This document shows, one piece after another, positions 44,387 through 52,473 of a stretch of DNA of 64,000 nucleotides. The notes under the pieces were generated by a model. It worked only from the letters and a program-made list of their open reading frames with translations, made no database searches and had not been told where the DNA came from. The DNA is taken from the NCBI GenBank assembly GCA_958295735.1, contig OY282369.1:1286161-1350160 (forward strand), read 5' to 3'. Within the stretch, counting starts at the first letter, position 1; every line of letters begins with the position of its first letter. The stretch comes from an uncultured Candidatus Cenarchaeum sp. (GTDB lineage: Archaea; Thermoproteota; Nitrososphaeria; Nitrososphaerales; Nitrosopumilaceae). The position numbers and the translations under genes were made by a program.

Positions 44387-44769
44387 ATCGCCCTCGGCTA
44401 CGGGCGGGGTTGGTATAAAAGACGAGGCGGCGCCGGCGGCAGGGCTTGCGGCAGAGGCGTTTAAACCGCCAAACCCGCGCCCGGCAGGGCAAGCCGGCAT
44501 TTCATTCCCCGCATCCTTCAACATGCGTGCAAAACCACCGGCGCATCCTGGACGCCTTGCCTCTTTCCCTGCCGGAAACCCTCCCGGCCCGCGTGTTCCG
44601 TGTCCCCCACGCGCCGAACCGGCCGCTTGCCCTCTGCGGGCTTGGACAGGTCGCCCCTTCCGCCCCTAGGAGCAGGATCCTACAAATCTATCATGGGATG
44701 CTTGGCAGATCTGTTGAAAAAACACGAGAATTATGCAAAAACCACAACTCCGCCGACCTGCATGCGCGT
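44387..44769. other. 383-bp intergenic region, possible transcript but no gene assigned
   Basis: GGTATAAAAG at 44409-44418 is a strong TATA-like box. The sequence after about 44440 (CGTTTAAACCGCC, GCCCGGCAGGGCAAGCCGGC) could fold, so a small RNA is possible. I cannot match it to RNase P, SRP or box C/D RNAs. A 165-codon frame from 44446 runs antisense through the AbrB-like gene and is not accepted. Confidence 0.4.
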
Positions 44770-44931
44770 CTAGGTGATCGTCGCCTTTCTTACTTCCAGG
44801 CTATCCCCGCGCAGGACCACTCTCACGTAGTCTCCGCCCCTGATGTCCATGTACCTCCGATACCGCTTGGGGATGGAGATCGTCCCCGCCGCGGTTATTT
44901 TTACCAGCATTTCCTCGGCCTCGGCTCCCAT
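44770..44931 (-). CDS. AbrB/SpoVT-type DNA-binding protein (53 aa)
   Basis: ATG 44931 gives MGAEAEEMLVKITAAGTISI ... PKRYRRYMDIRGGDYVRVVL ... EVRKATIT. This is the swapped-hairpin AbrB pattern (V.I...G.I.IPK..R....I..GD.V.V...G..L.V). It is too short for ordinary ORF cut-offs. A GTTTATATTATTA promoter lies 24-36 bp upstream. An ATACTATTGTATAGTAT palindrome covers the start and suggests autoregulation. Such proteins are antitoxins or global regulators; no toxin gene is adjacent. Confidence 0.85.
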   Translation of the reverse strand: MGAEAEEMLVKITAAGTISIPKRYRRYMDIRGGDYVRVVLRGDSLEVRKATIT

Positions 44932-44966
44932 ACTATTGTATAGTATTCTTAATAATATAAACCATT
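44930..44966 (-). promoter_or_regulatory. Promoter and palindromic operator of the AbrB-like gene
   Basis: ATACTATTGTATAGTAT (44930-44946) is an interrupted palindrome at the start codon. The TATA-like GGTTTATATTATT follows at about 44954-44966. The arrangement suits repression by the gene's own product. Confidence 0.6.
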
Positions 44967-45265
44967 GTTATACGTCATTATGAAATTCGAATAAACACAA
45001 AACACGCACAAACACCACATACGTCTTGTCAGCAACCTGGCCGTCCCCGCTGCGGCGGGACGCCGGCCGCCGGAGCTCCCGCCGGCCGCCGGCAACTGCT
45101 GGAACGCGCCCTGCATCGCGCCGGCGGGTTTGGGCGTAGCTGGGCGAGTTGCCCCGACGGGACGGCGCAGGCGCCAGCCGCCCGCGGGCATGACAGAGGC
45201 TCCGCCGGCGCCGCCCACTGCCGGAAATGTTGGTGTGGGGGAATGGCGACGGACAGACGGACGGA
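44967..45265. repeat. Intergenic region with a 22-bp direct repeat
   Basis: CAGAGGCTCCGCCGGCGCCG occurs at 45194 and 45271 (77-bp step). The second copy overlaps the end of the 45266-45871 gene. The left part is AT-rich (AAACACAAAACACGCAC); the right part is inverted-repeat-rich (GCCGGCCGCCGG). No gene is supported. Confidence 0.55.
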
Positions 45266-45871
45266 CTAGGCAGAGGCTCCGCCGGCGCCGCCCTCCGGCA
45301 AACCCAGCCTCCGCCGGCCCTCGTCAGTTATGAAATAGGCATACGGTCTTGAGTTGGTTCTTCGCTCCGCCAGGCCGCTCTCGTAGAGATGCTTCATCAG
45401 TCTTGACGTATGCTCTCTAGTGCGCCCCACTGTGATTTGAATGTCGCGTGATGTCATTGGCTTGTCTGTGATTAAACGCAACACGTGATTTGTAACATCG
45501 GCGGCCCTGGGGAGCAACGCGGGCGCAGGCGTGGGCGGCTTTGAGCCCTTGGCTGGCCGCTCCTTCTGCCCCGGAGCATCACCCTTCACCGCTCCTTCTG
45601 CCCCGTGCTCGGGGCGATCGGGCGGCGCATCGCCGTCCTTCTCTTCCGCAGGCGTCATCATGCCCATCTCCATCGCATCCAAGCGTATCTTTAGGTCAAT
45701 AAGCTGCCTTTCGTAGTATTCCAGGCGCTCCGCGCCGCCAGGCGCGTCCTTCCGGACTGTCTCTTCAGCGACTGGCTTGAACCTGTAATAGACGAGGGGG
45801 CCGAGCACGCCTGCCAGGAACACCAAGGCTACCGCCGCGACCAACCAAGGCGTCAGCACCTCTTCAGCCAT
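45266..45871 (-). CDS. Membrane-anchored winged-helix regulator
   Basis: A 201-residue protein from ATG 45871 (TATA-like GTTAAATCA about 22-30 bp upstream). One N-terminal membrane helix (WLVAAVALVFLAGVLGPLVY, ~9-28) is followed by a short coiled coil (AERLEYYERQLIDLKIRLDA), a charged Pro-rich linker, and a C-terminal winged helix (VLRLITDKPMTSRDIQITVG, HTSRLMKHLYESGLAERRTN, YFITDEGRRRL). It may be a membrane-tethered transcription factor; signal unknown. Confidence 0.85.
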   Translation of the reverse strand: MAEEVLTPWLVAAVALVFLAGVLGPLVYYRFKPVAEETVRKDAPGGAERLEYYERQLIDLKIRLDAMEMGMMTPAEEKDGDAPPDRPEHGAEGAVKGDAPGQKERPAKGSKPPTPAPALLPRAADVTNHVLRLITDKPMTSRDIQITVGRTREHTSRLMKHLYESGLAERRTNSRPYAYFITDEGRRRLGLPEGGAGGASA

Positions 45872-45994
45872 CACGTATGCCTAGATGTACGGTGATTTAA
45901 CCTGTTACATCAACAAAAACTCACATGTTAGGTGACATTTGGCTCACAAAACCGCCACGCTTTTTGTTCGCTTCCGCGCCACGAACACGCAAAA

Positions 45995-46357
45995 TCACAC
46001 ATTGCACGCCTGTTTTATGACGCGTTCAATCACGTCAAGCACCTCCTCACTACGTTCTGGAAACACATCACTGCTTTCTATCACGGAAACCTGCTCTGCC
46101 AACCTTGACATCACGTCAAGATCATCCGGCAAAAGCACGCCTAGCCCGTGTAAAAGCACCGCGGTATAGTAGAACGCCGCCAGTTTTTCCTTTGACTGGC
46201 CCACTTGCCTGTAGTAGGCGCCGCGGCTCATCCCGAACTGGACGTCTCGAATGTTCTTGGTTTTGAGGAGAATCTCAACCTGCCGCTCCGTAAACAATGA
46301 TTTTTCTATGATTTTGCGTATGATGTGGTTAAAATTGAACCCAGACGACTCGGCCAT
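45995..46357 (-). CDS. Conserved hypothetical protein, probable HTH regulator
   Basis: A 120-residue, low-GC gene. The N-terminal half looks like a helix-turn-helix (IIEKSLFTERQVEILLKTKN, FGMSRGAYYRQVGQSKEKLA). The C-terminal half is a helical dimerisation-like region (LAEQVSVIESSDVFPERSEE). It is preceded by a perfect ATACAGATCTGTAT palindrome and a TTAATTGTA box, consistent with autoregulation. Confidence 0.75.
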   Translation of the reverse strand: MAESSGFNFNHIIRKIIEKSLFTERQVEILLKTKNIRDVQFGMSRGAYYRQVGQSKEKLAAFYYTAVLLHGLGVLLPDDLDVMSRLAEQVSVIESSDVFPERSEEVLDVIERVIKQACNV

Positions 46358-46360
46358 AGC

Positions 46361-46374
46361 TATACAGATCTGTA
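46361..46374. promoter_or_regulatory. Perfect 14-bp palindrome, likely operator
   Basis: ATACAGATCTGTAT lies four bases upstream of the 46357 start, between the start and a TTAATTGTAG box (46383-46392). It is positioned to bind the encoded regulator or block initiation. Confidence 0.7.
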
Positions 46375-46529
46375 TGCGCGGCTACAATTAACTCTTCGTT
46401 CGCGAGGCCGCGGCGCCTCCGAACAGGACCAAACGGCGGGAGCGCGGCGCGCTTGGATCCTTGGCCGAAAGCGCCCCATCCGCGCGGGGGCAAACGTACA
46501 GTTTAAACCCCGTTCCCCAAAGGCCCTTC

Positions 46530-47285
46530 ATGTTAAAGGGCGGCGTGGAGGCCCGCATACGATCGGAGTTGGAGGGAAAAAAGACGCTGATCTTCGTGCT
46601 GGTCGACTCGGAGGTCTCCGGCGCGGATGCCGCGGCCGACCTTGCGGCGCGGGCGGAGAAGCGGGGCGCATCGGCCGTGCTGGTGGGTGGCTCGACGGTC
46701 ACCGATCAGGCCGAGACGGCCGGCGCTGTCAGAAGCATACGCGGGGCGGTTGGCATACCGACCATACTGTTCCCCGGCAACGTGGCCGGCGTGGTCCCCG
46801 GCGCGGACGCGATACTGTTCACGTCGCTCATGAACTCGGAGCACCCGCACTTTATCACGCAGGCCCAGGCGCTGGGGGCGCCGAGCGTGCTGCGGTACGG
46901 CCTGGAGGCCCTCCCCACCGCCTACCTCGTCATAGGCGAGGGGACCACCGCGTGGTTCGTGGGTTCGGCCAGGGGCATACCCCGCGACAAGCCCAAGATC
47001 GCGGCGGCCTACTCGCTGGCAGCCAGGTTCCTCGGGATGCGGTTCGTGTACCTGGAGGCCGGCTCGGGAGCGGCGGCCAGCGTCAGGCCGGAGATGGTCG
47101 CGGCGGTACGCGCCGCGTTCGACGGGGTGCTGATAGTGGGCGGCGGCATCCGGGACGCGGCGACGGCGGGCAGGCTCTCAAAGGCCGGCGCGGACGTGGT
47201 GGTGGTCGGGACCATGCTGGAGGCAGGGCGCGGGGGCATGGCCAGGCTGTCCGCCATGGCCAAGGCGGTCGGCGGGGCGCGATGA
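46530..47285 (+). CDS. Geranylgeranylglyceryl phosphate synthase
   Basis: A 251-residue TIM-barrel enzyme that forms the first ether bond of archaeal lipids. Diagnostic blocks: SAVLVGGSTVT, TILFPGNVAGVVPGADAILF, SLMNSEHPHF, YLVIGEGTTAWFVGSARGIP, YLEAGSGA, and VGGGIRDAATAG ... VVVGTM. ATG 46530 follows a GTTTAAACC box (46501-46509). The protein ends GGAR, with its TGA overlapping an ATG. Confidence 0.95.
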   Translation: MLKGGVEARIRSELEGKKTLIFVLVDSEVSGADAAADLAARAEKRGASAVLVGGSTVTDQAETAGAVRSIRGAVGIPTILFPGNVAGVVPGADAILFTSLMNSEHPHFITQAQALGAPSVLRYGLEALPTAYLVIGEGTTAWFVGSARGIPRDKPKIAAAYSLAARFLGMRFVYLEAGSGAAASVRPEMVAAVRAAFDGVLIVGGGIRDAATAGRLSKAGADVVVVGTMLEAGRGGMARLSAMAKAVGGAR

Positions 47286-47372
47286 GCGGGGGGAACGCGG
47301 CTTTCCCGCCGCGCCCCGCGCGCGGCCGGCCGGCAGCAACCGGCGGGGCGCGATGAGCGGGGGGAACGCGGC
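47270..47372. repeat. Spaced direct repeat, 32 bp twice with 39-bp spacer (71-bp step)
   Basis: Copies at 47270-47301 and 47341-47372 (core GGCGGGGCGCGATGAGCGGG) flank an unrelated 39-bp spacer. It lies exactly at the stop/start junction of GGGPS and DP2. Confidence 0.92.
47282..47356 (+). CDS. 24-codon microORF created by duplication of the ggs-polC junction
   Basis: ATG 47282 overlaps the GGGPS stop (ATGA). The frame MSGGNAAFPPRPARGRPAAT ... GGAR stops in TGA 47354-47356, which overlaps the ATG of DP2. The 32-bp junction sequence is present twice with a 71-bp step, so this ORF begins like DP2 (MSGGNAA) and ends like GGGPS (GGAR). Probably not a functional protein, but it preserves coupling between its neighbours. 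Confidence 0.5.
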   Translation: MSGGNAAFPPRPARGRPAATGGAR

Positions 47373-50300
47373 CCTTGCCAGGATCGAGGGCATCGACATG
47401 CCCGAGTCGTACTCGCGGTACTATTCGGAGATGGCCGCGGGGACGTACGCGGCGTTCGAGAGGGCCGCCTCGGCCAAGGCCACGCTGGCCGACTCCTCGG
47501 CGATGGTCGAGCCCAAGATCGCGTTCGACTTGGCGGATCGCGTCTCCAAGATGCACGACATCGACATCGCGGCGCCCCTGCGCGAGCTGCTAAAGTCCAA
47601 CGGGAAGGAGCTCACCGCCCTGACGCTCTCCAAGGAGATAGCGCTGGGCAAGTACGTCCCGGACGGGGCCCCACTGGCCGAGCGGCTGGACTTGGCCGTC
47701 CGCGTCGGGCTGGCCATAGTCACGGAGGGCGTGACCATCGCCCCCCTCCAGGGGATCTCCGAGGTGGTCACCAAGCGCAACAAGGACGGGTCAGAGTACC
47801 TCTCCGTGTCCATAGCGGGGCCCATGCGGTCCGCCGGGGGGACCGAGTCGGCGGTCACCATGCTGATAGCTGACCACGTGAGGAAGGCCGCCGGGCTGTC
47901 CCGCTACCAGGCCAACTCGTTCGACGACGAGGCCGGCCGGTTCGTCGAGGAGCTCAGGGTGTACGAGCGGGACGCGGCGAGCTTCCAGTACCACGTGCTG
48001 GACGAGGACGTGGTCACGGTGATCACGAACCTGCCGGTGGAGCTTGACGGCGTGGACACCGATCCCTACGAGGTGGTGAACCACAAGGGGATGGCCCGGA
48101 TAAAGACCGACAGGGTGCGGGGCGGCGCGCTCAGGGTGCTCAACGACGGGCTGATCGGCCGGTCCAAAAAACTCCTCAAGCGCATAGACCTGTACGAGAT
48201 GGAGGGCTGGGAATGGCTCGGCCGGCTCAGGGGGGCCGTGCAGGCGGGGGACGGCGCGGAGGATGCGGCGGCCAAGAGGATGCGCGAGGTGATCGCCGGC
48301 CGCTCCGTGCTGTCCCAGCCGGGCAGGCCCGGCGGGTTCCGGCTGCGCTACGGGCGGGCGTGCAACACGGGGTTCGCGTCGGTCGGGTTCCACCCCGCGG
48401 TGGCCGAGATACTCGACCACACCGTCACCGTGGGCACGCAGATCAAGACGGACATACCGGGAAAGGGGGCGACCGTGGCGTTCGTCGACTCGATAGACGC
48501 GCCAGTCGTGAGGCTGGACAGCGGCGACGTGGTGAGGGTAAGGGACGCGGCGCACGGGGCGCGGCTGAGGGGGAGCATAGCCGAGATCCTCCACCTGGGG
48601 GATGCGCTCGTCTCGTTCGGCGACTTCCTGGAGAACAACGCGCGGCTCGTCCCGTCGGGGTACGTGGAGGAGTTCTGGGAGGCGGACGTGAGGGAGATGG
48701 CGGAGGGGCTGGATGCCGGGTCCGCCGCCCGCGGGCGCCTGCTGGCCGCGCTGGATGCCGGGTCCGCCGCCCGCGGGCGCCCGCCGCCCGCGGGCGAGTC
48801 GATCCGGCTCTCCCGCGACCTAGGGGTCCCGCTGCACCCGCGCCACCTGTTCTACTGGGACCTTGTGGCGCCCGCGGATCTCCGCCCGCTGCTCGCTCCC
48901 GGGACCGCGGAGGCCGGAAAGCTCTCGTTCGGCCCCGACGCCAAGCCGGTCCTGGAGAAGCTCGGCGTGCCCCACGCGGCGTCCCCCGGCGGCGGCGCCA
49001 CGGCGGAGGGCGAGGAGGCGGCAGTGCTCTCCGCCCTGCTTTTGGAGCGCCCGCCCGACGTGGACGCGGCGGAGCGGGAGGGCCTGCAGGTACCCGAGAT
49101 GCTTTCGCGCTCGTCCGGGGTGCGGGTCAGGGCAAAGTTCTCGACGGCCATAGGCGTGAGGATAGGCCGGCCCGAAAAGGCCGCCCCGAGGCAGATGAAG
49201 CCGCCCATACACTGCCTTTTCCCGGTGGGGCCCAAGGGGGGGCCCATGCGCGACCTGCTCAAGGCCGCCGCGCAGCCGGACTTTTACACGGACATATTCA
49301 GCCGCATCTGCGGGGAGTGCGGCGAGCCGTCCGTGGGGATACTGTGCGCGGACTGCGGCAAGAAGGCCGGCGTCGCGCTCGCGTGCCCGTCCTGCAAGGC
49401 CGCGCTGGACGGCCGCGAGTGCCCGCGCTGCGGCAAGCCGGCGCTGGCCCACTCGTACAGGGCCTTCCCCCTGAAGCGGCGGCTGCTGGCCGCCCAGGAG
49501 CGGGTCGGGCTGCGCGCCAAGGAGCCGTTCAAGGGGGTGAGGGATCTGATCGGCCAGGACCGCATAGCCGAGCCGTTCGAGAAGGGGCTGATCAGGCAGC
49601 ACAGGGGCCTCACGGTGTTCAAGGACGGCACGGTCCGGTTCGACGCGACCAACTCGCCGCTGACCCACTTCCGGCCCTCGTGGATAGGCACCGGCGTGGA
49701 GCGGCTCAGGGAGCTCGGGTACGGGGAAGACGCGGACGGCAGGCCGCTGGAGGAGCCGGACCAGACCGTGGAGCTGAAGGTACAGGACGTGATAATCCCG
49801 GAGGAGAGCGGGCGGTACCTGGTGGAGGCGTGCGGGTACATCGATGCGGAGCTGGAAAAGCTGTACGGGAAGGGGCGGTTCTACGGCGTCTCGGGGCCCG
49901 AGGATCTGGTGGGCCACCTCGTGGTCGGCCTGGCGCCGCACACCTCGGTCGGGGTGCTGGCCAGGATAATCGGGTACGCGCGGACGCACGTCTGCTTCGG
50001 CACGCCCAACTGGCACTCGGCCAAGCGGCGCGACGCCGACGGGGACGCCGACTCGATAATGCTGCTTATGGACGCGCTGCTGAACTTTTCGCGCCAGTTC
50101 CTCTCCGACAGGATAGGCGGCCTCATGGACGCGCCGCTGCTGATCCAGCCGCTGGTCCTGCCCCACGAGTCGCAGCCGCAGGCGCACAACCTCGAGGTCG
50201 TGCGGTCCCTCCCGGCCGGCTTCTACGCGGCCGCGGCGGCGGGCAGCAAGGCATCCGACGTGCGGTGCGTCGAGGTGATAAAGTCGCGCCTCGGGACGCG

Positions 50301-50784
50301 GGGGCAGTTCGAGGGGTACCGCTTCACGCACGCGACCTCCGCGCTGACCGCCTCCAAGCCGCGCAGCGCCTACTCCACGCTGGGCTCGATGCTGGACAAG
50401 TTCGACCTGCAGGTACGAAACGCGGACCTGATCCGCGCCGTCGACACGCCCGAGATCGTGTCCAACGTCATATCCACTCACCTGGTCCCCGACATAATGG
50501 GGAACCTCCGCTCGTACGCGAGGCAGAACCTGCGCTGCACCTCGTGCGGCACCAGCTACCGGCGGGCCCCGCTGGCCGGCAAGTGCCGGTGCGGGTACCG
50601 GCTCATACAGACCATCACGCGGCCGTCCGTGGAAAAGTACCTAAAGCTGGCCAAGAGGCTGGTGGAGAGGTACGACGTGGGCAGGTACCAGAAGGGGCGC
50701 ATCGCGGCGCTGGCCGACGAGATCGATCTGGTCTTCGGGAGCGGCTCGGGAGACCAAGCGCTGCTCACCGACTTTGCGGAGTAG
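47353..50784 (+). CDS. polC: DNA polymerase D large subunit DP2
   Basis: A 1143-residue catalytic subunit. The N-terminal SYSRYYSEMAAGTYAAFERA and the conserved PMRSAGGTESAVTMLIADHV are DP2-specific. The metal-binding/catalytic region is downstream. Zinc modules: CGECGEPSVGILCADCGKK with CPSCKAALDGRECPRCGKPA, and C-terminal CTSCGTSYRRAPLAGKCRCG. GTPNWHSAKRRDADGDADSI carries the catalytic DxD. No intein interrupts it. Residues ~453-476 contain a duplicated LDAGSAARGR segment, an in-frame 32-bp repeat with a 42-bp step. ATG 47353 begins MSGGNAALARIEGID. Confidence 0.96.
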   Translation: MSGGNAALARIEGIDMPESYSRYYSEMAAGTYAAFERAASAKATLADSSAMVEPKIAFDLADRVSKMHDIDIAAPLRELLKSNGKELTALTLSKEIALGKYVPDGAPLAERLDLAVRVGLAIVTEGVTIAPLQGISEVVTKRNKDGSEYLSVSIAGPMRSAGGTESAVTMLIADHVRKAAGLSRYQANSFDDEAGRFVEELRVYERDAASFQYHVLDEDVVTVITNLPVELDGVDTDPYEVVNHKGMARIKTDRVRGGALRVLNDGLIGRSKKLLKRIDLYEMEGWEWLGRLRGAVQAGDGAEDAAAKRMREVIAGRSVLSQPGRPGGFRLRYGRACNTGFASVGFHPAVAEILDHTVTVGTQIKTDIPGKGATVAFVDSIDAPVVRLDSGDVVRVRDAAHGARLRGSIAEILHLGDALVSFGDFLENNARLVPSGYVEEFWEADVREMAEGLDAGSAARGRLLAALDAGSAARGRPPPAGESIRLSRDLGVPLHPRHLFYWDLVAPADLRPLLAPGTAEAGKLSFGPDAKPVLEKLGVPHAASPGGGATAEGEEAAVLSALLLERPPDVDAAEREGLQVPEMLSRSSGVRVRAKFSTAIGVRIGRPEKAAPRQMKPPIHCLFPVGPKGGPMRDLLKAAAQPDFYTDIFSRICGECGEPSVGILCADCGKKAGVALACPSCKAALDGRECPRCGKPALAHSYRAFPLKRRLLAAQERVGLRAKEPFKGVRDLIGQDRIAEPFEKGLIRQHRGLTVFKDGTVRFDATNSPLTHFRPSWIGTGVERLRELGYGEDADGRPLEEPDQTVELKVQDVIIPEESGRYLVEACGYIDAELEKLYGKGRFYGVSGPEDLVGHLVVGLAPHTSVGVLARIIGYARTHVCFGTPNWHSAKRRDADGDADSIMLLMDALLNFSRQFLSDRIGGLMDAPLLIQPLVLPHESQPQAHNLEVVRSLPAGFYAAAAAGSKASDVRCVEVIKSRLGTRGQFEGYRFTHATSALTASKPRSAYSTLGSMLDKFDLQVRNADLIRAVDTPEIVSNVISTHLVPDIMGNLRSYARQNLRCTSCGTSYRRAPLAGKCRCGYRLIQTITRPSVEKYLKLAKRLVERYDVGRYQKGRIAALADEIDLVFGSGSGDQALLTDFAE
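48708..48781 (+). repeat. In-frame 32-bp direct repeat inside polC (42-bp step)
   Basis: GCTGGATGCCGGGTCCGCCG plus 12 further bases occurs at 48708-48739 and 48750-48781, adding 14 residues (LDAGSAARGR twice) to a Gly/Ala/Arg loop of DP2. The step is a multiple of three, unlike the ~70-bp intergenic steps. Confidence 0.9.
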
Positions 50785-50807
50785 CGGCCGCCGCCCCGCC
50801 CCCCCGC

Positions 50808-52172
50808 CTACCTGAGCCTGACGTACTCGTACGCGGGAAGCCTGCCGTCGAAGCAGTAGCGCACCTTCTGGAACCCCTTCCTGAGCGCGCGGACCCCCGA
50901 GCGCACCCGGGCGGGGTCCCTGCCGCCGATGACCGCCTGCCCCATGAGCGAGGCGATCTCGCGCATCTCGCCCTTCTTCATGCCGAGCCTCGTCACCTCT
51001 GCCACCCCGAGCCTGATCCCGCCGGGGTGCATGTAGTGCCGGCCCGCCCTGATGTCCCCCGGGATGAGCTGCCTGTTGACTATTATGTTGGCCTTTTCGA
51101 GATCCGCCTCGACCCGCCCGCCGTCCGAGTGGGCCAGGACGTCGACCGCGACCTGGTGCGATCTCGTGAAGCCGCCGGCCTCGCCCAGCACCCGGAAGCC
51201 GGCCGCGCTGAGCGCCTCGGCGAGCGCCCTCGCGTTGCCGACCACCTGCCTGGCGTAGGCGGCCCCGAACTCGGCGGCCTCGGCGAACGCCACCGCCTTG
51301 GCCGCCATGTGGTGTATGTGGTGGCTGCTCGTGAGGCCCGGAAAGACGGCCCTCTTGATCCCCTCGGCGTGGGCCTTCCCGCCCAGCACCATCCCGCCCT
51401 GCGGGCCGAAGAGCGTCTTGTGCGTGCTGGCCGTGAGCGTGTCTGCCCCCTCCCGGAGCGGGTCCTGGAACTGGCCCCCCGCTATCAGGCCCGCCACGTG
51501 GGCCCCGTCGTAGTTCACGTGCATGCCGCTGTCCTTGAGGAAGCCGGCCAGCTCCTTCACGGGGTGCGGGAACAGGAACAGCGAGCCGCCGAGCATGGCT
51601 ATCTTCGGCGCCCCGCGGCCCCGCTTCAGCCCGCGCACCTTCTTCTTCGTCCCGTCCACGTCGATGTTCATCGCCTCGGGGTCGAACGGGTAGAACTCGA
51701 CGTCCAGCCCGTGGACGAGGCCGGCCGTGCCGGCGTGCTCCCGCCGCCCGTGGGATATGTGGCCCCCCGCGGGGATGGAGGGCGCCAGCATGGCGTCGCC
51801 GGGGCTCGAAAAGGCGGAATACACGGCCAGGTTGGCCACCACCCCCGAGACGGGGCGGACGTCGGCGAACCGCGCCCTGAACAGCCTGCGGGCCAGGGCG
51901 GCGCACTCGACCTCCACCTCGTCTATGTACGCGCAGCCCGCGTACACGCGCTCGCCCGGCCAGCCCTCGGCGTAGCGGTTCCCAAAGTCGGAGATCAGCG
52001 CCTCGCGGACCGCGGGACTCGGGACGTTCTCGCTCGCTATGAGCGGAAGCGACTCGCCGAACCACCCGTGGTGCTTCTTGAGGGCGGCGAAGACGCCGGC
52101 GTAGGATGCGCGGGCCGTCCGGCCCGCGGCTGCAGGGCGCGCCCCGCGCCCCGCGGCCGCCGAAGCTTTCAT
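50808..52172 (-). CDS. glyA: Serine hydroxymethyltransferase
   Basis: A 454-residue PLP enzyme (serine to glycine, one-carbon transfer). LIASENVPSPAVREALISDF, the PLP Lys in TASTHKTLFGPQGGMVLGGK, and HVNYDGAHVAGLIAGGQF are typical of archaeal GlyA. ATG 52172 (MKASAAAGRG) has a TTTAAATGCG box 20-28 bp upstream. The first ~25 residues are a variable Ala/Arg extension. Confidence 0.94.
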   Translation of the reverse strand: MKASAAAGRGARPAAAGRTARASYAGVFAALKKHHGWFGESLPLIASENVPSPAVREALISDFGNRYAEGWPGERVYAGCAYIDEVEVECAALARRLFRARFADVRPVSGVVANLAVYSAFSSPGDAMLAPSIPAGGHISHGRREHAGTAGLVHGLDVEFYPFDPEAMNIDVDGTKKKVRGLKRGRGAPKIAMLGGSLFLFPHPVKELAGFLKDSGMHVNYDGAHVAGLIAGGQFQDPLREGADTLTASTHKTLFGPQGGMVLGGKAHAEGIKRAVFPGLTSSHHIHHMAAKAVAFAEAAEFGAAYARQVVGNARALAEALSAAGFRVLGEAGGFTRSHQVAVDVLAHSDGGRVEADLEKANIIVNRQLIPGDIRAGRHYMHPGGIRLGVAEVTRLGMKKGEMREIASLMGQAVIGGRDPARVRSGVRALRKGFQKVRYCFDGRLPAYEYVRLR

Positions 52173-52230
52173 GCCGCCGCCGTGCCCGCCCGCATTTAAA
52201 ACGGTATTGATGGCGCTCCGGCCAGGCGCC

Positions 52231-52400
52231 GCTGCGCGGAAACGGCGCCCCACGGGCGCGCCCCGCGGCCGCCGGCTGGGGCACTTTGCCCCGATTGCGG
52301 CTGCGCGGAAACGGCGCCCCACGGGCGCGCCTCGTCCAGCATGACCTTCCGGCGGACGGGAGCAGGCGGCTGCGCGGAAACGGCGCCCCACGGGCGCGCC
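52231..52400. repeat. CRISPR-like mini-array: three perfect 32-bp repeats, two 37-bp spacers
   Basis: Repeats (core GCGCGGAAACGGCGCCCCAC) lie at 52231-52262, 52300-52331 and 52369-52400. The spacers 52263-52299 and 52332-52368 are each exactly 37 bp and unrelated to one another. Repeat length, spacer length and constant 69-bp step are those of a CRISPR array, but there is no AT-rich leader, no cas gene in the window, and the array is tiny. A diverged copy of the repeat (29/32) lies at 59440-59471. Between glyA and the thermosome gene. Confidence 0.9.
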
Positions 52401-52436
52401 CCCGGAATCGGGGGCATGAGACGGACTACCGGATTA

Positions 52437-52450
52437 ACAAAATATAAAAA
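52437..52450 (+). promoter_or_regulatory. TATA box of the thermosome gene
   Basis: ACAAAATATAAAAA, a long A/T run, ends about 24 bp upstream of ATG 52474. It is a strong box, as expected for an abundant chaperonin. Confidence 0.75.
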
Positions 52451-52473
52451 GGGAATTATGCGGCCCCCACAGC

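Noticed and set aside
44446-44943. A 165-codon plus-strand frame after a good TATA-like box
   Set aside because: Its second half is antisense to the AbrB-like gene, which has a textbook motif and promoter. The residues show no recognisable domain. A small RNA from the TATA box remains possible.
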